Shown: positions 8,424-16,302 of the stretch, in pieces
Layout of the letters: the number at the start of each line of letters is the position of its first letter
Position numbering within the stretch: position 1 is the stretch's first letter
Assembly (NCBI RefSeq): GCF_000429005.1
Contig: NZ_AUBA01000026.1
Span: 1 to 40,335, forward strand
Reading direction: 5' to 3'
DNA length: 40,335 bases
Source: Novosphingobium acidiphilum DSM 19966
Lineage (GTDB): Bacteria > Pseudomonadota > Alphaproteobacteria > Sphingomonadales > Sphingomonadaceae
Translations under genes and position numbers: made by a program
The notes under the pieces: generated by a model
Seen by the model: the letters and a program-made list of their open reading frames with translations, nothing else
Databases searched by the model: none
Told to the model about the DNA's origin: nothing

Positions 8424-9712
8424 ATTCCCAGTCTCACTTCAATGGAGCGCGCATGCGCGGTCAGCCCTTCGGCATTGGCCAGTTCGATCGCCGCCGGGCC
8501 GATCGCGCCGAGCGCCGCATCACCAACCGCGATGAACGAGGTGCGTTTCATGAAATCGAGCACCGACAGGCCCGATGAAAAGCGCGCGCGCCGCCCGGTG
8601 GGCAACACATGGTTGGGCCCGGCGACATAATCGCCGATCGCCTCGGGCGTCATCCGCCCCAGAAAGGCGGAACCCGCGTGGCGGATCTGCGCAAACAGCG
8701 CGTCGGGATCGTCGGTGGCGATCTCGATATGTTCGGCGGCAAGCCGGTTGGCCAGCGCAGGCGCCTGATCAAGGCTGTCGACCAGGATCACCGTGCCGAA
8801 CCGGTTCCAGCTTTCGCGGGCAATCTGCGCCTTGGGCAGCAGGCGCAATTCATCCTCGACCGCGGCGATGACCGCATCGGCAAAGCCGGCGTCATCGGTG
8901 ATCAGGATCGATTGCGCCGCAGGATCGTGTTCGGCCTGGCTCAACAGATCGGCCGCGATCCACACCGGATCGTTCCTGCCATCGGCGATCACCAGGATTT
9001 CCGACGGGCCTGCCACCATGTCGATGCCGACCACGCCATAAAGCTGGCGTTTGGCCTCGGCCACCCAGGCGTTGCCAGGCCCGGTAATCACATCGACCGG
9101 GCGGATGCGATCGGTGCCATAGGCCAGCGCGGCAATCGCCTGCGCCCCGCCCATGCGCCAGATTTCGTCAACGCCTGCCAGATGCGCCGCGGCCAGCACC
9201 AGCGGGTTGATCGCGCCGTCGGGCGTTGGCGTTGCGATCACCAGCCGGCCCACGCCCGCCACTTTGGCAGGGATCGCGTTCATCAGCAGCGATGACGGAT
9301 AGGCCGCGCGTCCGCCCGGGACATAGAGCCCGGCCCCATCCACGCCGCGCCACACCGCGCCCAGCCGCACGCCGGTGTCATCGGTATAGTCCCGGTTTTC
9401 GGGCAATTGCGCGGTATGATAGGCGGTGATGCGTTGCGCCGCCAGTTCCAGCGCGGCGCGAAGGTCAGGGGTCAGCGCGTCATAGGCCTGGCGGCAGACA
9501 TCGGCCCCGATGCACCAGTCGGCGTCGGTCGCCGGTTCAAACCGGTCAAACCGCGCGCTGTAGTCGGCCAGCGCTGCGTCGCCGCGGGCGCGCACATCGG
9601 CGATGATCGCCGCCACATCGCGCGCCAGGCCCGGATCGCTTTCGCGCCGGTCATCGACCAGCGCTGCAAAGGCTGCGGAAAAACCGGGGTCAGAGGCGAT
9701 CAGCCGCTGCAT
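8420..9712 (-). CDS. hisD: Histidinol dehydrogenase
   Basis: HisD catalyses the last two steps of histidine biosynthesis, oxidising L-histidinol to L-histidine with two NAD+ and a catalytic zinc. The protein has 430 residues, the normal length. The zinc and substrate region LLSQAEHDPAAQ is present, as are the signature GPGNAWVAEAK, the conserved WNRFG segment and the GPNHVLPTG motif near the C-terminus. It overlaps hisG by one base upstream and nusB by four bases downstream, which indicates tight translational coupling. Confidence 0.97.
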   Translation of the reverse strand: MQRLIASDPGFSAAFAALVDDRRESDPGLARDVAAIIADVRARGDAALADYSARFDRFEPATDADWCIGADVCRQAYDALTPDLRAALELAAQRITAYHTAQLPENRDYTDDTGVRLGAVWRGVDGAGLYVPGGRAAYPSSLLMNAIPAKVAGVGRLVIATPTPDGAINPLVLAAAHLAGVDEIWRMGGAQAIAALAYGTDRIRPVDVITGPGNAWVAEAKRQLYGVVGIDMVAGPSEILVIADGRNDPVWIAADLLSQAEHDPAAQSILITDDAGFADAVIAAVEDELRLLPKAQIARESWNRFGTVILVDSLDQAPALANRLAAEHIEIATDDPDALFAQIRHAGSAFLGRMTPEAIGDYVAGPNHVLPTGRRARFSSGLSVLDFMKRTSFIAVGDAALGAIGPAAIELANAEGLTAHARSIEVRLGI

Positions 9713-10395
9713 CAGGCGCCCTTTCGCGCGGCGACAAGTTCGCGAAACGCATCGACCAGCGCACCCAGGCGCGCGCTGTCGGTCTTGAGCGCGGCGCGGT
9801 TGACGATCAGCCGCGCCGACACAGGCATGATCCGGCTGGTTTCGACCAGGCCGTTTTCCTTGAGCGTGCGGCCCGACGAAACCAGATCGACGATCCGGCT
9901 GGCCAGGCCCAAGGTGGGCGCCAGTTCCATCGCGCCGTTCAACTTGACCACTTCGGCCTGCACCCCCAGCCGTTCGAAATGACGGCGGGTCAGGCTGGGA
10001 TATTTGGTGGCCACGCGCGCGTGGCTTTCATTGGCACTGGCGCCGCTTTCGACCAGCCCGGCCGGTTCGGCCACACTCAGCCGGCAATGGCCGATATCGA
10101 GATCGACCGGGGCATAGAGATCGGCATAGTCGAATTCGTCGATCACGTCCGACCCGACGATGCCCGCCTGCGCCGCGCCATGCGCAACGAAGGTGGCCAC
10201 ATCGAACGCGCGCACGCGGATCAGGCGCACATCGGCGCGATTGGTGGCAAAGCTGAGCGCACGCGAGCTCTTGTCGAAGAACTCGGGCTCTGGCACGACT
10301 CCGGCCTGTCCCAGCAGGGGCAACGCTTCATCGAGGATGCGGCCCTTGGGCAGGGCAAACACGATGGGCCGGGGAAGGACGGGGGACGCGGTCAT
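9712..10395 (-). CDS. hisG: ATP phosphoribosyltransferase, short form
   Basis: HisG condenses ATP and PRPP, the first and feedback-controlled step of histidine synthesis. The 227-residue length identifies the short form, which lacks the C-terminal regulatory domain and works with HisZ (family knowledge); no hisZ is in this window. Visible motifs are FALPKGRILDEALPLL at the N-terminus, AGIVGSDVIDE and the PRPP-binding region LVSSGRTLKENGL. It is the first gene of the hisG-hisD-nusB operon. Its ATG (10395-10393) lies almost on top of the upstream ATG option of the divergent DUF2332 gene, so the two promoters must lie partly within each other's coding DNA. Confidence 0.96.
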   Translation of the reverse strand: MTASPVLPRPIVFALPKGRILDEALPLLGQAGVVPEPEFFDKSSRALSFATNRADVRLIRVRAFDVATFVAHGAAQAGIVGSDVIDEFDYADLYAPVDLDIGHCRLSVAEPAGLVESGASANESHARVATKYPSLTRRHFERLGVQAEVVKLNGAMELAPTLGLASRIVDLVSSGRTLKENGLVETSRIMPVSARLIVNRAALKTDSARLGALVDAFRELVAARKGA

Positions 10396-10438
10396 GGCCC
10401 ACGCGCCCTATGGCAAAGGGCCGAAAAGGGCAACCCAA

Positions 10439-11497
10439 GTGGAACCGATCGCACCATCTGCCCGCGTCATCCAGGCCATCGAGTGGCAGGCCGATTATGC
10501 CGTACGCAACCATGCACCGATCACCGGGCGCGTGGTGCGCGCGCAGCTGGCCCTGTTGCAGGGCCCGACCCGGGTCGGACAACGGCTGGCGCAATGGCCC
10601 GACAGCGCAATGGAAGATGCGCTGCCCTTGCGGGTGGCCGGCGGCCTGCACGCCCTGCATCTGGCGCGGCGCGATGGCCGGCTGGCGCCGATCTATGCCG
10701 GCACGCTGACCGATCAGCAGGCGATCGACCCGCTGATCGGGGCGGTCGTGGCCGATCACGACGACATTTTGCTGCCCTGGCTCGACGGACCGCCGCAGAC
10801 CAACGAAGCAGGGCGTTCGGCCAGTATCATGGCGGCACTGCTGTGGCTGTCGGGCCGACTGGGGCCAAGGTTTGAACTGAACGAACTGGGCGCCAGCGCC
10901 GGGGTCAATACCATGATCGACCGGTTTGCCTTTGATCTGGGCGGGGTCATGGCCGGCCCAGCCGATTCGCCGATGCATATCGTGCCGCAATGGAACGGGC
11001 CGCCGCCGCCGGTGGGCGCGGTCGAAATTACCGCCATCCGCGGGTGTGATCGCGCGCCGCTTGACCTGACCGACCGCGCGCAGGCCGATCGTCTGAAAGC
11101 CTATGTCTGGGCCGATGCACCCGAACGCATGGCGCGGATCGATGCTGCGGTGGCGCTGGCCCGGATCATGCCGCCCCGAATCGATCGCTGTGACGCCGGC
11201 GACTGGATCGCCGCGCGGCTGATCGCACCACAGGCGGCCGATACCACACGCGTGGTGTATCATTCGATCGTCTGGCAATATCTGCCTGAAGCGACCCGTG
11301 CGGCGATCACCGCCGGGATCGAGGCCGCAGGTGCCGTCGCCACCGCATCGCGCCGGCTTGCCTGGGTTCGGCTGGAAACCAACCGCACCACGTTTCGCCA
11401 TGAATTGAGCGTGCGGTACTGGCCGGATGGCGGGGACGAGCATGTGCTGGGCACGGCGCACGCCCATGGTGCCTGGGTGGAATGGTTCGGATTATGA
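10439..11497 (+). CDS. DUF2332 family protein
   Basis: The function is unknown. GTG 10439 is preferred because AAAGGG lies about 8 nt upstream; this gives 352 residues. ATG 10394 is in frame and would add 15. The protein begins ARVIQAIEWQADYAV, has NEAGRSASIMAALLWL in the first half and then FELNELGASAGVNTMIDRF, a glycine-rich segment that recalls a methyltransferase-like nucleotide site. It ends VLGTAHAHGAWVEWF. These are typical of DUF2332 as I know it. It is divergent from hisG and convergent with the ltrA-like gene, overlapping that gene's 3' end by 6 nt. Confidence 0.85.
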   Translation: MEPIAPSARVIQAIEWQADYAVRNHAPITGRVVRAQLALLQGPTRVGQRLAQWPDSAMEDALPLRVAGGLHALHLARRDGRLAPIYAGTLTDQQAIDPLIGAVVADHDDILLPWLDGPPQTNEAGRSASIMAALLWLSGRLGPRFELNELGASAGVNTMIDRFAFDLGGVMAGPADSPMHIVPQWNGPPPPVGAVEITAIRGCDRAPLDLTDRAQADRLKAYVWADAPERMARIDAAVALARIMPPRIDRCDAGDWIAARLIAPQAADTTRVVYHSIVWQYLPEATRAAITAGIEAAGAVATASRRLAWVRLETNRTTFRHELSVRYWPDGGDEHVLGTAHAHGAWVEWFGL

Positions 11498-12694
11498 CGC
11501 TTGCCAGCGCCGAAACCGTTCCTGCCACCCGCCGTGGAACGATCCCCATTCCCACACCGCGACGATCACCAGCACCAGATCGCACGCGGCGGTAAAACCG
11601 GTGGCGCTCCATACCACGACGCGCGCCGCCACGATCAGTGCCATCACCAGCACCAGGCCGACCAGATGGCTAAGCGGCGGATTGCCGCGCGGGCTGGAAT
11701 AGCGTTTGAATAAGGCGACCGACGCCAGATAGCCGACCAGACCGCCCCCACCGGCCGCGATCAGCGCCGGGCTGGCGACGGCTGCGGGCTGCGCCATCAG
11801 CAGCGCGTCCGACACCGCGGTGGCGACCACCCCGCCCACGATCGGCATATGCAGATAGGTATAGGCATTGCGCGCAATACGCCCCACTTCACCGCTGTGC
11901 GCGATATGCTGCGCACCGCGATCGGCGCCGATATCGAAATAGATCCACCACATCAGGGCAGAGCTGGCAAAGCAGGCCAGAAACGCCATCGCGCCAGCGT
12001 GGTCGGGCGACTGTTCGGCAAAGGCGGTGCCGGTTACCACGATCCCTTCGCCCAGCGCGATCAGCACGAACAGCGCGGCGCGTTCGGCCATGTGGCTGCC
12101 CGAAATGTCCCAGTCCGCGCCGGTCGATCGCCCCAGCCAAGGCGTGCGGAAAAAGGCGAAAGGTCCGGTGTATTCAATCGCCAGGGCAGCGCTCCACAGC
12201 GCAAACTGGATGGGCCGCGTGGAGGCAAACGCGCCTGCCAGCCACAGCGGCAGCGAATAGCCGAACCAGGCCGAAATCCGCGCCATATTGCGGCTGCCCG
12301 AAGGATGGTCCTGCGCCATGGCCCAGACCATGAACAGATTGCGTCCCAGTTGCAGCGTACAGTAGCTTGCCGCAAAGGCCAGCGCATGGCCGCCGCCATC
12401 AAACGCATGCGGCAGCACGGCGGCCATGACCAGGCTGGTCAGCATGGCAAACACCAGCATCAGCCGCACGGGCACCGCCTCGGGATTGGCCCAGTTGGTC
12501 GCCCAGGCGGTGTAGATCCACGCCCACCACATCGCCAGAAACAGCACACCCGCCTCGGCCAGCCCGGCCCAGTCGAGATGGGCCCGCACAAATGTCGAAA
12601 TCTGCGTTATTGCAAAAACATAGACGAGGTCGAAGAACAGTTCCAGATTGCTGACCGCGGCATGGCTACCGCGATGGCGCAGCAGGCCGCGCAC
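11492..12694 (-). CDS. LtrA-like integral membrane protein (low-temperature requirement A family)
   Basis: A 400-residue inner-membrane protein with many hydrophobic segments. The N-terminal hallmark NLELFFDLVYVFAITQIS is characteristic of the LtrA family, and the central block HMAERAALFVLIALGEGIVVTG carries the conserved ERxxLFxIIxLGE motif. LtrA was first linked to growth at low temperature in Listeria; the molecular role is unknown. The start is a GTG (12694-12692) 3 nt after the stop of the short-chain dehydrogenase gene, so the two are very probably translated from one message. Its 3' end overlaps that of the DUF2332 gene by 6 nt. Confidence 0.9.
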   Translation of the reverse strand: MRGLLRHRGSHAAVSNLELFFDLVYVFAITQISTFVRAHLDWAGLAEAGVLFLAMWWAWIYTAWATNWANPEAVPVRLMLVFAMLTSLVMAAVLPHAFDGGGHALAFAASYCTLQLGRNLFMVWAMAQDHPSGSRNMARISAWFGYSLPLWLAGAFASTRPIQFALWSAALAIEYTGPFAFFRTPWLGRSTGADWDISGSHMAERAALFVLIALGEGIVVTGTAFAEQSPDHAGAMAFLACFASSALMWWIYFDIGADRGAQHIAHSGEVGRIARNAYTYLHMPIVGGVVATAVSDALLMAQPAAVASPALIAAGGGGLVGYLASVALFKRYSSPRGNPPLSHLVGLVLVMALIVAARVVVWSATGFTAACDLVLVIVAVWEWGSFHGGWQERFRRWQAS

Positions 12695-12697
12695 GGG

Positions 12698-13522
12698 TTA
12701 TGGCGCCTTGGCCATGCGTTCGGCATAGCCGACGGCCAGCGCCGCCACCTGGTCGAACAGCGCATCGGGGGTGCGGCGCAATTCGGCCATGGCCTGTTCC
12801 ACGCCTGTGGCGATCACGATTTCGCGGGTGCCGGCCGCGATCTGTGCCAGCATCCCGGCCGCCACCGCATCGGGATCAAGCCCGTTTTCGATGGCCCGGT
12901 CGCTGATCCCGCGCGCCGAACCATCGGCAGTCAGTGCATTGCGCGACACATCGGTGCGCACCGAACCGGGGGTGACGACATGGACCTGCAAGCCTGCGCC
13001 TGCGGTTTCGGCGCGCAGCGCGTCGGCATAGCCGATCAGGCCGAACTTGGCCGCGCAATAGGCGGTGCGCATCGGCACCCCGACTTTGCCCGCGACGCTT
13101 GATATCATCACGATCCGCCCCGATCCGCGGGCCACCATTTGCGCGAGGATCGCCTGCGTCAGCGCGATCGGGGCCAGAAGGTCGACGTCGATGATCCGGT
13201 CATAAACGGCAAGGCCGGTATCGACGGCCAGCGACCGCTGCGAGATCCCGGCATTGTTGACCAGTATGTCGATCCCGCCGCTGCGCGCCGCCGACCACGC
13301 CCAGGCGGTCTGCGCTGCGGCCTGAAGCGCTGCACGATCGGTTACTTCGAACGGCAGCACCAGCGTTTCGGTGCCCAGATCGGCGGCCAGCGCGGCCAGC
13401 GCATCGTGCCTGCGTCCCGACAGCACCAGGTGCGCGCCGCTGTCGGCCAGCGCGCGCGCCAGCGCCGCCCCGATACCCGACGATGCCCCGGTGATCCAGG
13501 CAACGGTTCCGGCAAATGCCAT
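12698..13522 (-). CDS. Short-chain dehydrogenase/reductase (classical SDR)
   Basis: An NAD(P)-dependent oxidoreductase of 274 residues. The dinucleotide-binding motif TGASSGIG is at residues 11-18 and the NNAG motif is in ILVNNAGIS. The catalytic residues are Ser142, Tyr155 and Lys159 (YCAAK). The Arg pair in LSGRRHD after the second strand suggests a preference for NADPH (inference). The substrate is not predictable. It is upstream of, and coupled to, the ltrA-like gene. Confidence 0.95.
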   Translation of the reverse strand: MAFAGTVAWITGASSGIGAALARALADSGAHLVLSGRRHDALAALAADLGTETLVLPFEVTDRAALQAAAQTAWAWSAARSGGIDILVNNAGISQRSLAVDTGLAVYDRIIDVDLLAPIALTQAILAQMVARGSGRIVMISSVAGKVGVPMRTAYCAAKFGLIGYADALRAETAGAGLQVHVVTPGSVRTDVSRNALTADGSARGISDRAIENGLDPDAVAAGMLAQIAAGTREIVIATGVEQAMAELRRTPDALFDQVAALAVGYAERMAKAP

Positions 13523-13548
13523 GGCAATGTCCCCCCTGTTTTTTCGCC

Positions 13549-13821
13549 TTATTCGCCCGGCGCCCGTGCGCGGATGGCCAGCGCGTGCACCCGTTGCCCG
13601 GGTATGTCGCCCAACGCGGCGATCACCAAGCGCTGGCGTTGCAGGCGCGATTGTCCGGCAAAGCGGGCGCTTTCGATTTCGACCGTGAAGTGCGATTCGC
13701 CCGAACCATCGTGTCCGGCATGGCCATGATGGTGTGCACTGTCGTTGATCACGTCGAGCCGGGTGGGGGCAAACGCTGCCGTCAGCAGCGTCCTGATTTC
13801 TTGGGCAAGGGGTCCTGTCAT
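13549..13821 (-). CDS. bolA: BolA family protein
   Basis: A 90-residue BolA-like protein; family members bind [2Fe-2S] clusters with monothiol glutaredoxins and influence iron handling and morphology. ATG 13821 is chosen because AGGA lies 8 nt upstream; ATG 13830 would add MED. The signature FAGQSRLQRQRLVIAAL and the C-terminal VHALAIRARAPGE, with the conserved His of HAL, are visible. A His-rich insert, SAHHHGHAGHDGSGESHF, precedes the core strand and is seen in several alphaproteobacterial BolAs. It is divergent from the J-domain gene with only 41 nt between the chosen starts, so both probably share a compact promoter region. Confidence 0.9.
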   Translation of the reverse strand: MTGPLAQEIRTLLTAAFAPTRLDVINDSAHHHGHAGHDGSGESHFTVEIESARFAGQSRLQRQRLVIAALGDIPGQRVHALAIRARAPGE

Positions 13822-13862
13822 GTCTTCCATCCTAGCCCATGTCGCGGCATGGGAAAGGGGAA

Positions 13863-14453
13863 ATGAAGCACGATCGATTCCATGGCCGGGTCCGGCACAG
13901 CAGCCGACCCTGTGATGCGCCTGGCTGCACCGAGGTGGGCGAATTCCGCGCGCCCGGCGAACGCGCACCAGGATTCGACGGGCCGGGCAACTATCGCTGG
14001 TTCTGCCTCGATCATGTGCGCGCATTCAATCAGGGGTATGATTTCTTTCGCGGGATGACCCGCGACGAAATCGAACGCGCGCAATCGCCGCTGTCGGGCT
14101 GGGCCGCCGAAACCCGCGCCTTTCGCCCCACCGCGGGCGTCGACCAGGCCCCGCGCTGGGCCGATTTCACCGACCCGCTTGACGCCATTTCAGCGCGCGC
14201 GCGGGCGCGGGCCGATGATCTGCGCAAAGGCCAGGAGGCAGCGCGGCGCGGCATCAATCCCGCCGATCGCAGGGCCTATGACACGCTGGGATTGGGCTTT
14301 GAGGCGGACCGGCGTGCGCTGCGCGCGCGGTATTCCGAACTCGTCCGCCGCTATCACCCCGATCGCAACGGCGGCGATCGCAGCCACGAGGCGCAGCTTG
14401 GCGAAGTGGTCGAAGCCTACAACCACTTGCGCCGGTTGCCCGCCTTTTCCTAA
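13863..14453 (+). CDS. J-domain protein with N-terminal CxxxxC...CxxH motif
   Basis: A DnaJ-like co-chaperone of 196 residues. ATG 13863 follows AAAGGGGA closely; ATG 13839 is in frame but lacks a site. The J domain is at the C-terminus (about residues 129-192): AYDTLGLGFEADRRALRARY, then HPD at 165-167 in RRYHPDRNGGD. The N-terminal half has Cys17, Cys22, Cys48 and His51 (CDAPGC and FCLDH), arranged like a small zinc site. The middle is rich in Arg and Ala. The HPD motif implies stimulation of an Hsp70; the client is unknown. bolA next to such a J protein is, from memory, a common sphingomonad arrangement. Its 3' end overlaps the next, convergent gene by 4 nt. Confidence 0.92.
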   Translation: MKHDRFHGRVRHSSRPCDAPGCTEVGEFRAPGERAPGFDGPGNYRWFCLDHVRAFNQGYDFFRGMTRDEIERAQSPLSGWAAETRAFRPTAGVDQAPRWADFTDPLDAISARARARADDLRKGQEAARRGINPADRRAYDTLGLGFEADRRALRARYSELVRRYHPDRNGGDRSHEAQLGEVVEAYNHLRRLPAFS

Positions 14454-14980
14454 GCGACGGCCTGGTCGGTTTGCGGTTGCGGCGCGAGGCGGCCAAGCAG
14501 ACCGATCGTCAACCCGAACCAGATCATGCCAAGCACGGTGGCAATGATGACCTGCCGGAAATCCTCGTGCCGCTGGATCACATCGGCGTTGAACACCGTG
14601 ACATACAGCATTGTGCTGGCATTGCAGAACAGCGGCAGACGCCCGGCGATCACCAGAAACAGCGCCACCACCATCAGCGCCAGCGCGCCAACAATCAACG
14701 TCACATTGGCAGTGGCCGCGCCGGTTTGCAGCAGATAGCTGAGCCCGGCGCCGGTCAGGCCGCCGACCACGGCCGGCGCCAGCGCGCGCAGATCCGCATG
14801 CGTGACCGAGGTCCAGTACCACAGCAGCAGAAAACCCGCATAGACCGGCACGATGTGCAACACCGCACCGATCACTGCAAAACCGGCAATCAGGACCACC
14901 GCAATCGCCGTGATCAGCAGCGCGGTCATCACGGGTTGCACCGGGGGCGTTCCGGGCGGCGGGGTGGTGGTGGGTGGCAT
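14450..14980 (-). CDS. Small integral membrane protein of unknown family
   Basis: A 176-residue protein with a Pro/Thr-rich N-terminus (MPPTTTPPPGTPP) and about five hydrophobic segments, including LLITAIAVVLIAGFAVIGAV, AGFLLLWYWTSV and LIVGALALMVVALFLVIAG. GGAGAG lies 5 nt before the ATG on the minus strand, supporting this start. I do not recognise the family; a resemblance to DUF1097-type proteins is only impressionistic. It is convergent with the J-domain gene and divergent from the aminotransferase gene. Confidence 0.82.
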   Translation of the reverse strand: MPPTTTPPPGTPPVQPVMTALLITAIAVVLIAGFAVIGAVLHIVPVYAGFLLLWYWTSVTHADLRALAPAVVGGLTGAGLSYLLQTGAATANVTLIVGALALMVVALFLVIAGRLPLFCNASTMLYVTVFNADVIQRHEDFRQVIIATVLGMIWFGLTIGLLGRLAPQPQTDQAVA

Positions 14981-15103
14981 CGACCTCTCCAGATGTGGCC
15001 GGCGATACGTGCCGCCGGCCTTGCGCGGTCAACCTCAACGCGTGCCCGCGCGTTGTCAATGGTGCCGGTTTCGGGAACCGCGCGGCTCTGCTAGGCGCAG
15101 ATC
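14981..15103. promoter_or_regulatory. Divergent intergenic region with two inverted repeats
   Basis: The region holds GGCCGGC (14997-15003) / GCCGGCC (15014-15020) and AACGCG (15037-15042) / CGCGTT (15049-15054), both perfect. On the minus strand TTGACC (15033-15028) stands 17-18 nt before ACGTATC, a possible promoter for the membrane protein gene. These are candidate regulator sites; nothing identifies the regulator. Confidence 0.35.
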
Positions 15104-16246
15104 ATGATTGCACAGCTTGAACCGTTTCACGCCATCGCCGTCTCGGCGCTGGCGCATCGCCTTGGCACCGAAGGACGCTCGGTCATCCATATGGAATTCG
15201 GCCAGCCGTCGACCGGCGCCCCCGCCGCTGCGATCGCGTGTGCGCACCGGGTGCTCGATACCGATCCCATGGGCTATTGGGAAAGCCCGCTGCTGAAGGC
15301 GCGGATCGCGCAGCATTATCTGGACCACGACGGGGTGGTGATCGATCCCGCGCGGATCGTGCTGACCTGCGGGGCGTCGCCTGCGCTGGTCATGGCGCTG
15401 TCGCTGATCGGGGGGCCGGGCGCGCGGGTTGCCTTTGCCCGGCCAGGCTATGTCGCCTATCGCAACAATGCCCGCGCGCTGTTCATGGAACCGGTGGAAA
15501 TTCGCTGCGGGCCCGATCAGCGATACCAGCTTGACGCTGCTGCGCTGGCCGCGATCGAACCCGCCCCCGATGCGGTCATCCTGGCCAGCCCTGCCAACCC
15601 AACCGGCACGGTGATCGCGCCGGACGAACTGGCACGCATCGCCGACGTCTGCGCCGCGCGCGGGATCCGCCTGATCGCCGACGAGATCTATCACGGCATC
15701 ACCTTTGCTGGCGCCGCGCACAGCGTGTTGCAAGTCGCCCCCGATGCGCTGGTGGTGAACAGTTTTTCCAAATATTTCAGCATGCCGGGCTGGCGCTTGG
15801 GCTGGCTGGTGGTGCCCGATGACCTGGTGGAGCAGGCCCGTGCGCGGATGGGCAATCTGTTCCTGACCCCGCCCGTGCTCAGCCAGAAGGCTGGACTGGT
15901 TGCGTTTGAGGCGCACGACGAATTGCAAGGCCATGTGGCGACATATGCCCGCAACCGCGCGCTGATGCTGGCCGCAATGCCCGCGCTGGGGCTTGATCGG
16001 ATCGCACCGCCCGATGGCGCATTCTATATCTATGCCGATGTCGGCCATCTGACCCAGGACAGTCTGGGCTTTGCCATGCGGCTGTTGCAGGACACGGGTG
16101 TCGCGATTGCGCCGGGGATCGATTTCGACCCGGTCGAGGGTCACCGGTTCGTGCGGTTCAGCTTTGCCGTGGCGACGCCCCTGATCGAAGACGCGATCGC
16201 GCGGATGATCCCCTGGTTTGCCGCCCAGCCGCTGCGGCAACCATAA
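15104..16246 (+). CDS. PLP-dependent class I/II aminotransferase
   Basis: A fold-type I aminotransferase of 380 residues. The PLP lysine lies in SFSKYFSMPGWRLGW, ASPANPTGTV is the conserved NPTG stretch, and LIADEIYHGI supplies the Asp and Tyr that hold the cofactor ring. The C-terminal HRFVRFSFA contains the substrate-carboxylate Arg. The family includes aspartate, alanine and N-succinyldiaminopimelate aminotransferases, and the exact substrate cannot be called. It stands alone with its own upstream region and converges on the autotransporter gene across a hairpin. Confidence 0.95.
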   Translation: MIAQLEPFHAIAVSALAHRLGTEGRSVIHMEFGQPSTGAPAAAIACAHRVLDTDPMGYWESPLLKARIAQHYLDHDGVVIDPARIVLTCGASPALVMALSLIGGPGARVAFARPGYVAYRNNARALFMEPVEIRCGPDQRYQLDAAALAAIEPAPDAVILASPANPTGTVIAPDELARIADVCAARGIRLIADEIYHGITFAGAAHSVLQVAPDALVVNSFSKYFSMPGWRLGWLVVPDDLVEQARARMGNLFLTPPVLSQKAGLVAFEAHDELQGHVATYARNRALMLAAMPALGLDRIAPPDGAFYIYADVGHLTQDSLGFAMRLLQDTGVAIAPGIDFDPVEGHRFVRFSFAVATPLIEDAIARMIPWFAAQPLRQP

Positions 16247-16262
16247 CGCAAAGCGCGCTGGG

Positions 16263-16287
16263 GCCGGGTCGTGCGCCGCACGACCCG
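16263..16287. terminator. Probable bidirectional terminator hairpin
   Basis: A perfect 11-bp stem, CCGGGTCGTGC (16263-16273) / GCACGACCCGG (16277-16287), with a 3-nt loop lies exactly between two convergent genes. The T content afterwards is low (TTGG on the plus strand), so the assignment rests on the strong stem and its position. Confidence 0.6.
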
Positions 16288-16302
16288 GTTGGCAATGGCC
16301 CG

